A DNA stretch of 64,000 bases from Mycobacterium sp. 852014-52450_SCH5900713 (GTDB lineage Bacteria; Actinomycetota; Actinomycetes; Mycobacteriales; Mycobacteriaceae): the NCBI RefSeq assembly GCF_001667075.1, contig NZ_LZIL01000050.1, positions 1-64,000 on the forward strand, written 5' to 3'. Position 1 is the first letter of the stretch, and every line of letters begins with the position of its first letter. This document shows positions 33,408-44,568 of the stretch, piece after piece. The translations under genes were made by a program, and so were the position numbers. The notes below the pieces were generated by a model. It was given only the letters and a program-made list of their open reading frames with translations, was not told the origin of the DNA and searched no databases.

Positions 33408-34067
33408 ATGGCCAAGTCCGCAGGCAACCAACTCACCGCCACGGTGCGAACCGAGACCGGCAAGGGCGCGTCCCGCCGGGCCCGCCGCGACGGCAAGATT
33501 CCCGCCGTCCTCTACGGCCACGGCGCCGCCCCGCAGCACCTGGAGCTGCCCGGACACGACTTCGCGGCCGTGCTGCGCCACGCGGGCACCAACGCCGTGC
33601 TGACCCTGGACATCGACGGCAAGGAACAGCTGGCGCTGACCAAAGCGCTCGACATCCACCCGATCCGCCGGAGCATCCAGCACGCCGACCTGCTGGTCGT
33701 GCGCCGCGGCGAGAAGGTCGTCGTCGAGGTCCGGGTGGTCATCGAGGGCGACGCCGTCCCCGGCACCCTGGTCACCCAGGACACCAACACCATCGAGATC
33801 GAGGCCGACGCCATGTCGATTCCCGAGCAGTTGACGGTGTCCGTCGAGGACGTCGAACCCGGCACCCAGATCACCGCCGGGCAGATCACCCTGCCGAAGG
33901 GCGTCAACCTGATCTCCGACCCGGAGATGCTGGTGGTGAACGTCGTTACCGCGCCGACCGCCGAGGACCTCGAGGAAGAGGGCGCGGGCGAGGTCGCCGA
34001 GGCCGAAGCGGCCCCCGCGGAAGAGGAAGCCGCCGAGGCCGAGGCCCCCGCGGACGAGTCCGAGTAG
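33408..34067 (+). CDS. rplY: 50S ribosomal protein L25, long Ctc form
   Basis: 219 aa, ATG with AGGAG seven bases upstream. The N-terminal 5S-rRNA-binding domain ([27 protein letters not shown] split at about residues 9-40) is followed by the TL5/Ctc beta domain ([33 protein letters not shown]) and a highly acidic Ala/Glu tail (about 185-219). It binds 5S rRNA in the large subunit. pth follows after 12 bp. Confidence 0.97.
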   Translation: MAKSAGNQLTATVRTETGKGASRRARRDGKIPAVLYGHGAAPQHLELPGHDFAAVLRHAGTNAVLTLDIDGKEQLALTKALDIHPIRRSIQHADLLVVRRGEKVVVEVRVVIEGDAVPGTLVTQDTNTIEIEADAMSIPEQLTVSVEDVEPGTQITAGQITLPKGVNLISDPEMLVVNVVTAPTAEDLEEEGAGEVAEAEAAPAEEEAAEAEAPADESE

Positions 34068-34079
34068 GCGGACCGCAAC

Positions 34080-34655
34080 GTGGCCGAGCCCTTGCTGGTG
34101 GTCGGCCTGGGCAATCCCGGAGAAAACTACGCCCGCACCCGGCACAACCTCGGGTTCATGGTCGCCGACCTGCTCGCCGACCGGCTCGGCTCAAAGTTCA
34201 AGGTGCACAAGCGTTCCGGCGCCGAAGTAGTCAGCGGCCGGCTGGCCGGACGCTCGGTGCTGGTGGCCAAGCCGCGCTGCTACATGAACGAGTCCGGCCG
34301 CCAGGTCGGGCCGTTGGCGAAGTTCTACTCGGTGACGCCGGCCGACCTCGTCGTCGTCCACGACGACCTCGACCTCGACTTCGGCCGCATCCGACTCAAG
34401 ATCGGCGGCGGCGAGGGCGGCCACAACGGGCTGCGCTCGGTGGCGTCCGCGCTGGGCACCAAGGAGTTTCAGCGGGTCCGCATCGGGATCGGCCGACCGC
34501 CGGGACGCAAAGATCCGGCGGCGTTCGTGTTGGAGAACTTCACCGCCGCCGAGCGCGGCGAGGTCCCCACCATTTGCGAGCAGGCCGCGGACGCCACCGA
34601 GTTGCTTGTCGAGCTGGGCCTCGAGCCGGCGCAGAACCGGGTCCACGCCTGGTAA
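34080..34655 (+). CDS. pth: Peptidyl-tRNA hydrolase
   Basis: 191 aa from GTG 34080. Pth signatures: [20 protein letters not shown] with the catalytic His, [34 protein letters not shown] and GGHNGLRS. It frees tRNA from prematurely released peptidyl-tRNA. Co-transcribed with rplY; convergent with pks16, leaving only ten bases between the stops. Confidence 0.98.
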   Translation: MAEPLLVVGLGNPGENYARTRHNLGFMVADLLADRLGSKFKVHKRSGAEVVSGRLAGRSVLVAKPRCYMNESGRQVGPLAKFYSVTPADLVVVHDDLDLDFGRIRLKIGGGEGGHNGLRSVASALGTKEFQRVRIGIGRPPGRKDPAAFVLENFTAAERGEVPTICEQAADATELLVELGLEPAQNRVHAW

Positions 34656-34665
34656 ACGGCGCGGC

Positions 34666-36300
34666 CTAGGTGACCAAGGTGGCGGAGTGCGACCGGCGCA
34701 GCTTGCCCGACGGTGTCTTCGGGATGGTGCCCGGCCCGAGCACCACGACGTTGCGCGGGCGCATGTCGACCTCGGCCACCACCTCGCGGGCGACCTGGTG
34801 CTCGATGCGGCGCACCTCGGCGGGGTCCTGCCAGGTGTTGGACTCGACGGCGACGGCGAAGGTCTCGCGTGAGTGGCCGGCGTCCAGGCGCACCGCGACG
34901 GCGCAGCCGGGCCGCACCCCCTCGACGCGGCAGGCGGCCCGCTCGATGTCGGTGGGGTAGATGTTGCGGCCCGCCATGATGATGACGTCCTTGACGCGGC
35001 CGCACACCACGACGTGGCCGTCCTCGGTCATGTAGCCGAGGTCTCCGGTGTCATACCAGCCGTTCTCGTCCTGCGCCGGGATGAAACCGCCCATGGTCAG
35101 GTAGCCGGGCGTCAGCGACTCCCCGCGCAGCTCGATGACGCCGACGCCGCGCGGCGGCATCACGTCGCCGTTCTCGTCGATGATGCGCGCCTCGAGGTCC
35201 CGCAGGAGCGGGCCCAGCGTCGCGAGCCTGCGGGTGTTGCCCTTGGTGGCGGGCACGGCGCGGCGCAGTGCGGCCAGCAGGTCGGCGTCGACCTCGTCCA
35301 CGACCAGACCGGCGTTGCACTCCGAGAACGACACGGCCAGCGTCGTCTCGGCCATGCCGTAGGCCGGCAAGATCGCCGACGGCTGCAGGCCGAACGGCTT
35401 GCCGGCGTCGAGCAGGTCCTCCACGTCGGCGGGTTCGACGGGCTCGGCACCCGACAGCGCGAAACGCAGGGTGGACAGGTCGAAATCGCCGGGCTTGGCG
35501 TTGCGACGTAACCGCTTGGCCAACAACGCGTAGGCGAAGTTGGGCGCCGCGGTCATGGTGCCCTTGTACTTGTCGATCAGCTTGGCCCACAGCAGCGTGT
35601 CGCGCAGGAAGTCCATCGGCGTGACCTTGACCAGCTCCGCGCCGAAGTACATCGGGATGGTCAGGAAGCCGACCATGCCCATGTCGTGGAAGCAGGGCAG
35701 CCAGCTGACCATGACGTCCCTGTCGACGTCGTACTCGGCGCCGATGAACATCGCCTCGGCGTTGGAGTAGATGTTGCGGTGGGTGATCTGGACGGCTTTG
35801 GGGGATCCGGTGGAGCCGCTCGTCAGCTGCATGAGCGCGAGGTCGTCCTCGCCGACCTCGACGGGGTCGATCGGCTCCGACGCCAGCAGGTCGGCGACGG
35901 TGAGTACCTTGATCCCCTTCTCCTCCAGCACGGGGATGGCCACCAGGAACGGCTCGGAGACGATGACGGCCTTGGCCTCGATCATGCCGATGACGTTCAT
36001 GGTGTCTTCGGCCCACACGCCGAGGTCGGTCCGCGGCGTGGGCTGGTGCAGCATCGTCAGGCTGGCCCCACGCATCCAGAGGCCCTGCGCCGTCGGGGCG
36101 ATCTCCACCGGGAAGCCGGCAAGGACACCGACCGCGTCGCCCAGCCCGATGCCGGCGGCGGCCAGGCCGCCCGCGATGCGACTGGCGCGTTCGTGGACCT
36201 CGCCCCAGGTGTGCCGGACCGGTTCGTGCGGTTCACCGGTGACCATGCCCGTCGTCGCGTTGCGGGCATTGCGGTACATCTTCTCGGTAAACCTGCTCAC
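34666..36300 (-). CDS. pks16: Adenylate-forming acyl-AMP/acyl-CoA ligase Pks16
   Basis: 544 aa from the GTG at 36300, behind GAGGAGG, exactly the length of Rv1013; a longer frame from 36390 is not supported. Despite its name it has no ketosynthase. ANL-superfamily motifs: [16 protein letters not shown] (P-loop), [35 protein letters not shown] and the terminal [11 protein letters not shown] with the catalytic Lys. It activates a fatty acid as acyl-AMP. The acceptor (CoA or an acyl carrier) is unknown. Confidence 0.95.
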   Translation of the reverse strand: MSRFTEKMYRNARNATTGMVTGEPHEPVRHTWGEVHERASRIAGGLAAAGIGLGDAVGVLAGFPVEIAPTAQGLWMRGASLTMLHQPTPRTDLGVWAEDTMNVIGMIEAKAVIVSEPFLVAIPVLEEKGIKVLTVADLLASEPIDPVEVGEDDLALMQLTSGSTGSPKAVQITHRNIYSNAEAMFIGAEYDVDRDVMVSWLPCFHDMGMVGFLTIPMYFGAELVKVTPMDFLRDTLLWAKLIDKYKGTMTAAPNFAYALLAKRLRRNAKPGDFDLSTLRFALSGAEPVEPADVEDLLDAGKPFGLQPSAILPAYGMAETTLAVSFSECNAGLVVDEVDADLLAALRRAVPATKGNTRRLATLGPLLRDLEARIIDENGDVMPPRGVGVIELRGESLTPGYLTMGGFIPAQDENGWYDTGDLGYMTEDGHVVVCGRVKDVIIMAGRNIYPTDIERAACRVEGVRPGCAVAVRLDAGHSRETFAVAVESNTWQDPAEVRRIEHQVAREVVAEVDMRPRNVVVLGPGTIPKTPSGKLRRSHSATLVT

Positions 36301-36625
36301 GCAAACCTCCTCGGTTCCGGCGCTTGGCCCAACGCCCGGGATTTCATATTCCGCCCACTGGGTAACGCTTCGGAACAGGCGCGCAAACACAGTCGGGCAG
36401 CGGTTAGGTCTCGAATCGGCGATGAGTCGGCCACCTGCCGTTCGGCCGGCCGATGAGCGCGAAGCGGGCCCGAAAACCGCCGGTGGGCCCGAAGCATCAG
36501 TCGCCCGCCGGAGACCCCGGCGGACGACGATAATGAGTGGTCTTGCTCAGCGCGACTCGTCACCGCGCATATCTTAAACTCCTCTTAGGGAACAGCCCAA
36601 ACGAATGCAAGTTTTGGGTTGCTTT
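36301..36625 (-). other. Intergenic region ispE / pks16
   Basis: 325 bp downstream of ispE and upstream of pks16. On the minus strand a short hairpin, CCCAAA/TTTGGG (plus-strand 36596-36618), could end ispE transcription; it lacks a T-tract. The pks16 promoter should lie in the remainder; I see no clear -35/-10 pair. No credible gene. Confidence 0.5.
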
Positions 36626-37582
36626 TCACACTTCGGTGGGCGTCGGCACCACACGCGCACCCACGACCGGCCCACTGGCGACCCGTACCGTGCGACAGAC
36701 GCCCGCCCCGGACACCTGGGCGCCCACGTCGACCGCCGAGGCGGCCGACCGGCACAGGAAGGCGCATGTCGGGCCCGAGCCGGACACGATGCCCGCCAGC
36801 GCACCGGCCTCGACTCCGGCGCGCAGGGTCCGGCGGAGCTTCGGATTCAGGCTCACTGCGGCCGCCTGCATCTCGTTGCCCAGCAGTGACGCCAGCTGTT
36901 CCGGGTCGCCCGCGGCCAAGGCAGCCAGCACCGGGCCCGGGCCGGCAAGCCGCGGCGGGTCCCCCGCTTCCCGGAGCCGGTCCAGCTCGACGAACACCGC
37001 CGGGGTCAGCAGCTCGCCGTCGGCGAAGGCCAACACCCAGTGGAAGGTGTTGCGCGACAACACGGTCGCCAACTCCTCGCCGCGGCCGGTGCCCAGCGCG
37101 GTGCCGCCATGCAGCGCGAAGGGCACGTCGCTGCCCAGCCGTGCGGCGAGCATGCGCAGGTCGCGCCGGGGCACGTTGAGCTCCCACAACGAGTTCATCG
37201 CGACCAGCACCGCGGCGGCATCGGCGCTGCCACCGGCCATCCCGCCGGCCACCGGGATGGATTTGTCGATCATGATCGAGACGTCGGGCGCCCGGCCAAC
37301 GTGTTCGGCCATCAGTTCGGCGGCCTGCCAGGCGAGGTTGCGTTCGTCGGTGGGCAGTGTGTCGGCGCCCTCGCCGACGAGCTCGAGCGACAGCACGTCG
37401 GCGTTGCGGACCGTCACCTCGTCGAGCAGGGAGATGGCCTGGAAAACGGTGGTGAGCTCGTGATAGCCATCTTCGCGACGGTCGCCGACCGCCAGATAGA
37501 GGTTGACCTTTCCGGGCACCCGAACGGTGACCGACCCGGTGGGCACCCACTGGGCGGCGGTATTGCCGTCAGATGCGGACAC
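36626..37582 (-). CDS. ispE: 4-diphosphocytidyl-2-C-methyl-D-erythritol kinase IspE
   Basis: 318 aa from a GTG at 37582; a GTG at 37546 (PTGSVTVRV) would give 306 aa, as in M. tuberculosis. GHMP-kinase motifs: [39 protein letters not shown] (ATP-binding) and [14 protein letters not shown]. It is the fourth step of the MEP isoprenoid pathway, feeding decaprenyl phosphate and menaquinone. Last gene of tatD-rpfB-ksgA-ispE. Confidence 0.97.
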   Translation of the reverse strand: MSASDGNTAAQWVPTGSVTVRVPGKVNLYLAVGDRREDGYHELTTVFQAISLLDEVTVRNADVLSLELVGEGADTLPTDERNLAWQAAELMAEHVGRAPDVSIMIDKSIPVAGGMAGGSADAAAVLVAMNSLWELNVPRRDLRMLAARLGSDVPFALHGGTALGTGRGEELATVLSRNTFHWVLAFADGELLTPAVFVELDRLREAGDPPRLAGPGPVLAALAAGDPEQLASLLGNEMQAAAVSLNPKLRRTLRAGVEAGALAGIVSGSGPTCAFLCRSAASAVDVGAQVSGAGVCRTVRVASGPVVGARVVPTPTEV

Positions 37583-37643
37583 CGCAGCAGACTATCGCTG
37601 CCGCCGGTCAACTACACGCAGCGGCGCCCCGAAGAAACCACAG

Positions 37644-39735
<2,092 letters not shown>

Positions 39736-39742
39736 CAAGCGA

Positions 39743-39764
39743 CAAATAAGGGCCCGTAGGCCCC
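39743..39764 (-). terminator. Attenuator-like intrinsic terminator in the rpfB leader
   Basis: On the minus strand GGGCC, loop TACG, GGCCC is followed by TTATTTG. It lies in the 206-bp gap between tatD and rpfB, about 100 bases before the rpfB ATG. GGAGTTGCT occurs on both sides of the hairpin and could support an alternative fold. I recall reports of conditional termination before rpfB in M. tuberculosis. It would control rpfB, ksgA and ispE together. Confidence 0.65.
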
Positions 39765-39852
39765 ACCCTTTCGATCACAAGACGGTAACGAACCGGCCAA
39801 TGTTGAGCAACTCCGGCGCGAGTTTGTTTACGGAATCGCCAAGTTCGGCGTG

Positions 39853-40704
39853 TTAACCGTGAGCCAGTCCGTAGACCCGCCGAGCGTTGTTCGTGGTGGC
39901 CTGTGCCAGCTCTTCGGCTGGACGACCGACCAGTTCTGCGACCGCTCGCACAGTATAAGGAAGGCAATACGGCTCGTTCGGCGCCCCGCGGTAGGGGTGC
40001 GGCGTCAAGTACGGCGCATCGGTTTCCACCAGCAGCTGCTCCAGCGGTATCAACGGAACGGCTTCCCGCAGGTCGCGGGCGTTGCGGAAGCTCGCCGTCC
40101 CGGACAGGCTGAGCAACCATCCGGCGTCCACGCAGCGGCGGGCCATCGCGGCATCCGACGAGAAGCAGTGGAAGATCACGGCGTCGGGGGCGCCCTCGGC
40201 CGCCAGCACGTCCAGCACCTCGGCGTCGGCGTCCCGGTTGTGGATCATCAGGGGTTTCCCGCAGCGCTTGGCCAGGTCGATATGCCATGCGAAGGCTTCC
40301 CGCTGCGTCTCCGGGGCCGCGCAACCGTCCAGCCGCCCGGGCCAAAACAGGTCCAGGCCGGTCTCGCCGACGGCTACCACCCTGGGATGCGCCACCAGTC
40401 GCTCGATCTCGGCGCGTGCGCCCTCGTCCAGCGCGTCGGCGCGGGTCGGGTGCAGCGCCACCGCGGCATACACCCGCGGATCCCATTCGGCGGCCCGCGT
40501 CACCCACCGCGCCGAGTCCAGGTCGTCGGCGATGGTGACCACCGCCCCCACCCCGACCGCCGCGGCGCGGTCCACGATGGCGCGCACGTCCGCCGCGTCC
40601 TGCGCACCGCAGGCGTCGAGGTGGGTGTGGGCGTCGACCAGGGGCGCCAGCGGCTCCGGCGCGGGCGGGGCTTCTCGTTCTCGTCGGTTGGAGCTCACGC
40701 GCAC
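39853..40704 (-). CDS. tatD: TatD-family metal-dependent DNase
   Basis: 283 aa from a GTG at 40704 (another GTG at 40698). Amidohydrolase-fold motifs with metal ligands: LVDAHTHLDACG, AVALHPTRAD, AVGETGLDLFW, PLMIHNRDAD, IFHCFSSD and LVETDAPYLTP. It corresponds to Rv1008c. TatD enzymes are Mg-dependent 3'-5' exonucleases or deoxyribonucleases. It is divergent from metG and heads the rpfB-ksgA-ispE run. Confidence 0.95.
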   Translation of the reverse strand: MRVSSNRREREAPPAPEPLAPLVDAHTHLDACGAQDAADVRAIVDRAAAVGVGAVVTIADDLDSARWVTRAAEWDPRVYAAVALHPTRADALDEGARAEIERLVAHPRVVAVGETGLDLFWPGRLDGCAAPETQREAFAWHIDLAKRCGKPLMIHNRDADAEVLDVLAAEGAPDAVIFHCFSSDAAMARRCVDAGWLLSLSGTASFRNARDLREAVPLIPLEQLLVETDAPYLTPHPYRGAPNEPYCLPYTVRAVAELVGRPAEELAQATTNNARRVYGLAHG

Positions 40705-40723
40705 ACAATAAGGTGGACTCTCG

Positions 40724-42265
40724 ATGAAGCCCTTCTACGTCACGACCGCGATCACCTACCCCAACGGCGATCCGCACGTCGGGCATGCCTACGAGTACAT
40801 CGCCACCGACGCCATCGCCCGGTTCAAGCGACTCGACGGCTTCGATGTACGTTTCCTGACCGGCACCGACGAGCACGGCCTCAAAATGGTCGAGACGGCG
40901 GCCGCCGAGGGCATACCGACCGCCGAGCTCGCGCGGCGCAACTCCGACGCGTTCCAACGGCTTCAGGAGAAGCTGAACATCTCCTTCGACCGGTTCATCC
41001 GGACCACCGACCCCGACCATCACGAAGCGTCCAAGGCGATCTGGCGCCGGATGGAGGCGGCGGGCGACATCTATTTGGACAGCTACTCCGGCTGGTACTC
41101 GGTGCGCGACGAGCGTTTCTTCGTCGAATCCGAGACCGCCCTGGTCGATGGGACCCGTGTCGCCGTCGAGACCGGCACGCCGGTGACCTGGACCGAGGAG
41201 CAGACCTACTTCTTCCGGTTGTCGGCGTATGGCGACAAACTGTTGGCCCACTATGACGCCAACCCGGATTTCATCGCGCCCGAGGTACGGCGCAACGAAG
41301 TGGTCAGCTTCGTCTCCGGCGGCCTGCGCGACCTGTCGATCTCGCGCACCTCATTCGACTGGGGCGTGAAGGTCCCCGATCATCCCGACCACGTCATGTA
41401 TGTCTGGGTCGACGCGCTGACCAATTACCTGACCGGGGTGGGCTACCCCGACACCGAGTCGGATTTGTTTCGGCGCTACTGGCCCGCCGATCTGCACATG
41501 ATCGGCAAGGACATCATCCGGTTCCACACCGTCTACTGGCCCGCGTTTCTGATGTCGGCCGGGATCGATTTGCCGCGAAGGGTTTTCGCGCACGGGTTCC
41601 TGCTCAACCGTGGCGAGAAGATGAGCAAGTCGGTGGGCAATATCGTTGACCCCGTTGCCCTGATCGATACCTTCGGCGTGGACCAGCTCCGCTACTTCCT
41701 GTTGCGGGAGGTCCCGTTCGGCCAGGATGGCAGCTACAGCGAAGACGCGATCATCACCCGGATCAACACCGATCTGGCCAACGAGCTGGGCAACCTGGCC
41801 CAACGTTCGCTGTCCATGGTGGCCAAGAACCTCGACGGAATGGTGCCGGTCCCCGGCGAATTCACTGCCGACGACACTGAACTGCTCGACATCGCCGACG
41901 GCCTGCTCGAACGGGTTCGCGCCGAATTCGACAGCCAGGCAATGCATCTGGCGCTGGAGGCGATCTGGCTGATGCTGGGCGCGGCCAACAGATATTTCTC
42001 GGCTCAGCAGCCGTGGGTGCTGCGCAAGAGCGAGTCGGAAGCGGACCAGAAGCGATTCGCGACAGTGCTTTACACCACGTGCGAAGCGGTTCGCATCGCG
42101 GCGCTGTTGATCCAGCCGGTGATGCCCGGCTCGGGGGGCAAGCTCCTCGATCTGCTCGGCCAACCGTCCGAGCGGCGCACCTTCGACGCCATCGGTACCC
42201 GGCTGGCCCCCGGCACCGCACTGCCGGCGCCCACCGGCGTCTTTCCGCGCTACCAAGTCGACTAG
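40724..42265 (+). CDS. metG: Methionyl-tRNA synthetase
   Basis: 513 aa. Class I signature [14 protein letters not shown] (HIGH variant HVGH) near residue 12 and KMSKS at about residue 300. The zinc-knuckle cysteines of type-1 enzymes are absent, as in other mycobacterial MetRS. The anticodon-binding helical domain ends in [11 protein letters not shown]. Charges tRNA-Met. Divergent from tatD with 19 bp between starts. Confidence 0.98.
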   Translation: MKPFYVTTAITYPNGDPHVGHAYEYIATDAIARFKRLDGFDVRFLTGTDEHGLKMVETAAAEGIPTAELARRNSDAFQRLQEKLNISFDRFIRTTDPDHHEASKAIWRRMEAAGDIYLDSYSGWYSVRDERFFVESETALVDGTRVAVETGTPVTWTEEQTYFFRLSAYGDKLLAHYDANPDFIAPEVRRNEVVSFVSGGLRDLSISRTSFDWGVKVPDHPDHVMYVWVDALTNYLTGVGYPDTESDLFRRYWPADLHMIGKDIIRFHTVYWPAFLMSAGIDLPRRVFAHGFLLNRGEKMSKSVGNIVDPVALIDTFGVDQLRYFLLREVPFGQDGSYSEDAIITRINTDLANELGNLAQRSLSMVAKNLDGMVPVPGEFTADDTELLDIADGLLERVRAEFDSQAMHLALEAIWLMLGAANRYFSAQQPWVLRKSESEADQKRFATVLYTTCEAVRIAALLIQPVMPGSGGKLLDLLGQPSERRTFDAIGTRLAPGTALPAPTGVFPRYQVD

Positions 42266-42328
42266 CCGCCCCGCCGCCGGCGGCTGACAGCGACACCGAC
42301 TTCCACTCGCGTTTGCGCCAATAGCAAC

Positions 42329-42352
42329 GCTAGCGCTCATATCGGCGCTAGC
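42329..42352. promoter_or_regulatory. Palindromic TetR operator
   Basis: gctagcgc (42329-42336) and gcgctagc (42345-42352) are perfect inverted copies around the 8-bp spacer tcatatcg. The site ends eight bases before the start codon of the TetR gene, and the spacer holds the only AT-rich hexamer that could serve as -10. Autorepression is the natural reading. Confidence 0.75.
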
Positions 42353-42360
42353 ATGGACGT

Positions 42361-42951
42361 ATGGCTATCGAAGACCGCCGGGCACGCGAACGGGCCGCCC
42401 GCCGTCGGCTGATCACCGCCACGGCGCGCAAGCTGGCCGAACAGGAAGGTTGGGACGCCGTCACCACCCGCCGGCTGTCCGCCGAGATCGAATACAGCCA
42501 ACCGGTGCTCTACAAACACTTCTCTGGCATGGAAGACATCGCGGCGTCGGTCGCCGTCGAGGGATTCGGTGAACTGGCGGACGCGCTCCGCACCGCCCGC
42601 CGGGGCGCCACCGACGGCCGGGACGCCCTGGCGCGAGTCGCGCACGCGTTCATCGGCTTCGCCCGTGACAATCCCGCACTCTTCGACGCGATGTTCACCC
42701 GTACGACGACGCTGCAGTTCGCCGCCGCGGACACCCCTGCCGAGCTGACCGCGGCCTTCGCGGAACTGCGGGCGGCGGTCGACATGATCGCGGGCACACG
42801 GGACCCCGACACGCTGACCGAGGTGGTGTGGGCCGCGCTGCACGGCCTGGTAACCCTCGACCGCAGCGGCCGGTTGCGCCCGGACCAGCACGCCGGCCGC
42901 GTCGACATGCTGATCAGCGGATTCTGCGACGCCGGCACACCGGCGAGGTGA
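42361..42951 (+). CDS. TetR family regulator
   Basis: 196 aa. HTH: LITATARKLAEQEGWDAVTT followed by RRLSAEIEYSQPVLYKHFSG. The C-terminal domain (VAHAFIGFARDNPALFDAMF... LTEVVWAALHGLVTL) is the TetR_C_13/WHG type. A perfect palindrome directly upstream marks an autoregulatory operator. Neighbours are metG upstream and the PAS gene downstream; the ligand and targets are unknown. Confidence 0.93.
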   Translation: MAIEDRRARERAARRRLITATARKLAEQEGWDAVTTRRLSAEIEYSQPVLYKHFSGMEDIAASVAVEGFGELADALRTARRGATDGRDALARVAHAFIGFARDNPALFDAMFTRTTTLQFAAADTPAELTAAFAELRAAVDMIAGTRDPDTLTEVVWAALHGLVTLDRSGRLRPDQHAGRVDMLISGFCDAGTPAR

Positions 42952-43123
42952 GGCGGTCACGCCTGCTCTGGACGCCGTCGCAGGTTCCGGATCGAGTGGC
43001 CAAACGGGACGGCCCGCCACGTTCGGCGCGCTCATCTGGGCGAAGACCTCGTGTATAGCCTATGTTATGCGCCATAATCGGCCGGTGGAGCGACGACGTA
43101 ATCGGCAACATGGGGATTCGCCG

Positions 43124-43486
43124 ATGACGACCTTGAAGCAGCTGCCGGCACTTGTTGTGCTCGAGCGGATCCCGATTCCCGTGCTGGCCATCGAACATGA
43201 CGGCGCCATCCTGTTTTCCAACGCCGCGTTCGCCGAGATGATGGGCTACGAGCCCGAGGAGGTCTTGTCCCTCCGGTTCCATCAGATCTTCCATCAGGCG
43301 CCGGCCTCGGATTCGTTGTTATCGGTCGTTCACTCCCTGGCGAACATGGTCGTCGAACTGGCGCACAAGGACGGCTCGGTCGTGCGGGCCCTGATGAGCA
43401 AGTCGGCAGCGATGCGAGCCGACGACCAATTCGTCCTCGCGGCTTTCCAGGATCTGACCGAGCAGCTGTGGCAGGAAGACCGCTAG
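43124..43486 (+). CDS. Stand-alone PAS-domain protein
   Basis: 120 aa from the ATG at 43124 (GGGGA ten bases upstream); a start at 43067 would add a basic stretch of 19. The whole protein is one PAS fold: IPIPVLAIEHDGAILFSNAA, AEMMGYEPEEVLSLRFHQIF, VVELAHKDGSVVRALMSKSA and FVLAAFQDLTEQ. No effector domain. It may sense redox state, light or small ligands and act on a partner. Convergent with the polysaccharide deacetylase. Confidence 0.85.
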   Translation: MTTLKQLPALVVLERIPIPVLAIEHDGAILFSNAAFAEMMGYEPEEVLSLRFHQIFHQAPASDSLLSVVHSLANMVVELAHKDGSVVRALMSKSAAMRADDQFVLAAFQDLTEQLWQEDR

Positions 43487-43490
43487 CCCT

Positions 43491-44555
43491 TCAGCGGCCG
43501 GTCGCGGCGGCCGTGCCGCGCCGTCCCCGGTAGCGGCCCGGCAGGCCGCCGGAGACCATCAGCCGGAAGTGGCCGAACGACGCGTCGCTGGCCACCGCCA
43601 GCCGCGGCAACGCCAGCGGGTCGCACTGGCGATCCGCCAAGCCCGCCGTGGTGGACAACGCCCAGCGGATGCCGCGACGGCGCAGCACATCCCTGGCCCG
43701 GTTGTCGAAGTCCTGCGGTCGACCGTTGGGGTAAGCGAAAACCTTCGCCGCACAACCGGTCTCGCGTTCGAGCGCCGCGCAGGAAGCAGCGATCTCACGC
43801 TCGACCTTGTCGTCGTCGCAGCGGGCCAGGATCGGGTGGGTCACCGAGTGCGGATGCAACGTCACCAGGCCGTCGCCGACCATAGCCCGCGCTTCGTCCC
43901 AGGTGAGCATCCGGAAAGGACCACCGTCGCCGTCGTCGCGGTACCCCAGTGCGCCGAGAATCCCGTCCAGGGCGGCGATGCGGTCCGCGTCGGCCAAGTC
44001 TTTCAATCTCTCAACCGCGGCGGCGTAGGCCTTCCCGCGGTTCGCGCTTCCGTCCAGCGAACAAACACCGCGTCCTAACGCGGCAAGGTCGATCTCGCTC
44101 GCGGCGGTGCGGGCGATCGCGAGCCAAAGCCGGTCAGGCCATAAGGTTCCGCCGCTGTCCAGCGGGCCGGTCGCCACGAACACCGCCGCGGGCAGTCCCA
44201 GCTCGCGCAGCACCGGGACCGCGTGCGTGGCGAGGTTGCGGGTGCCGTCGTCGAACGTGATCGCCAGCGCGCGCGGCGGCAACGTTCCCTCGGCAAGCCG
44301 ATCGAGCGCCTCCTCCAGCGGAAGAACGTTGAAATGCTTACGGATGTAATCCAATTGACGGCGGTAAAGCCTCGAGTCGAGCACGTGCCGGCAGACCGGT
44401 GAAAGCGGTTCGTCTTCCACCCCGTGGAACATCACGATCGCGACCGCATCGCGGTGCCGCCGCCGCGCGAACGCCGGCACGCCGGCGGCGCAGAGCAGTC
44501 CGGCCGCCACGTTCTTGACGGCCGGGCGCGTCGCCAAGCCTTTCACCCGTACCAT
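43491..44555 (-). CDS. Polysaccharide deacetylase (NodB homology)
   Basis: 354 aa. NodB/CE4 motifs: IVMFHGVEDEP, ALAITFDDGTRN (Asp102-Asp103, base and metal ligand), a His-rich metal motif LHPHSVTHPILA, and AYPNGRPQDF. An N-terminal hydrophobic stretch (NVAAGLLCAAGVPAFA) may anchor it. CE4 enzymes remove N- or O-acetyl groups from glycans such as peptidoglycan or exopolysaccharide. It shares direction and a 13-bp gap with the BcsB-like gene and may modify the glycan of the cluster at 50 kb; that link is inference. Confidence 0.92.
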   Translation of the reverse strand: MVRVKGLATRPAVKNVAAGLLCAAGVPAFARRRHRDAVAIVMFHGVEDEPLSPVCRHVLDSRLYRRQLDYIRKHFNVLPLEEALDRLAEGTLPPRALAITFDDGTRNLATHAVPVLRELGLPAAVFVATGPLDSGGTLWPDRLWLAIARTAASEIDLAALGRGVCSLDGSANRGKAYAAAVERLKDLADADRIAALDGILGALGYRDDGDGGPFRMLTWDEARAMVGDGLVTLHPHSVTHPILARCDDDKVEREIAASCAALERETGCAAKVFAYPNGRPQDFDNRARDVLRRRGIRWALSTTAGLADRQCDPLALPRLAVASDASFGHFRLMVSGGLPGRYRGRRGTAAATGR

Positions 44556-44568
44556 CAGGCGCCAAACT

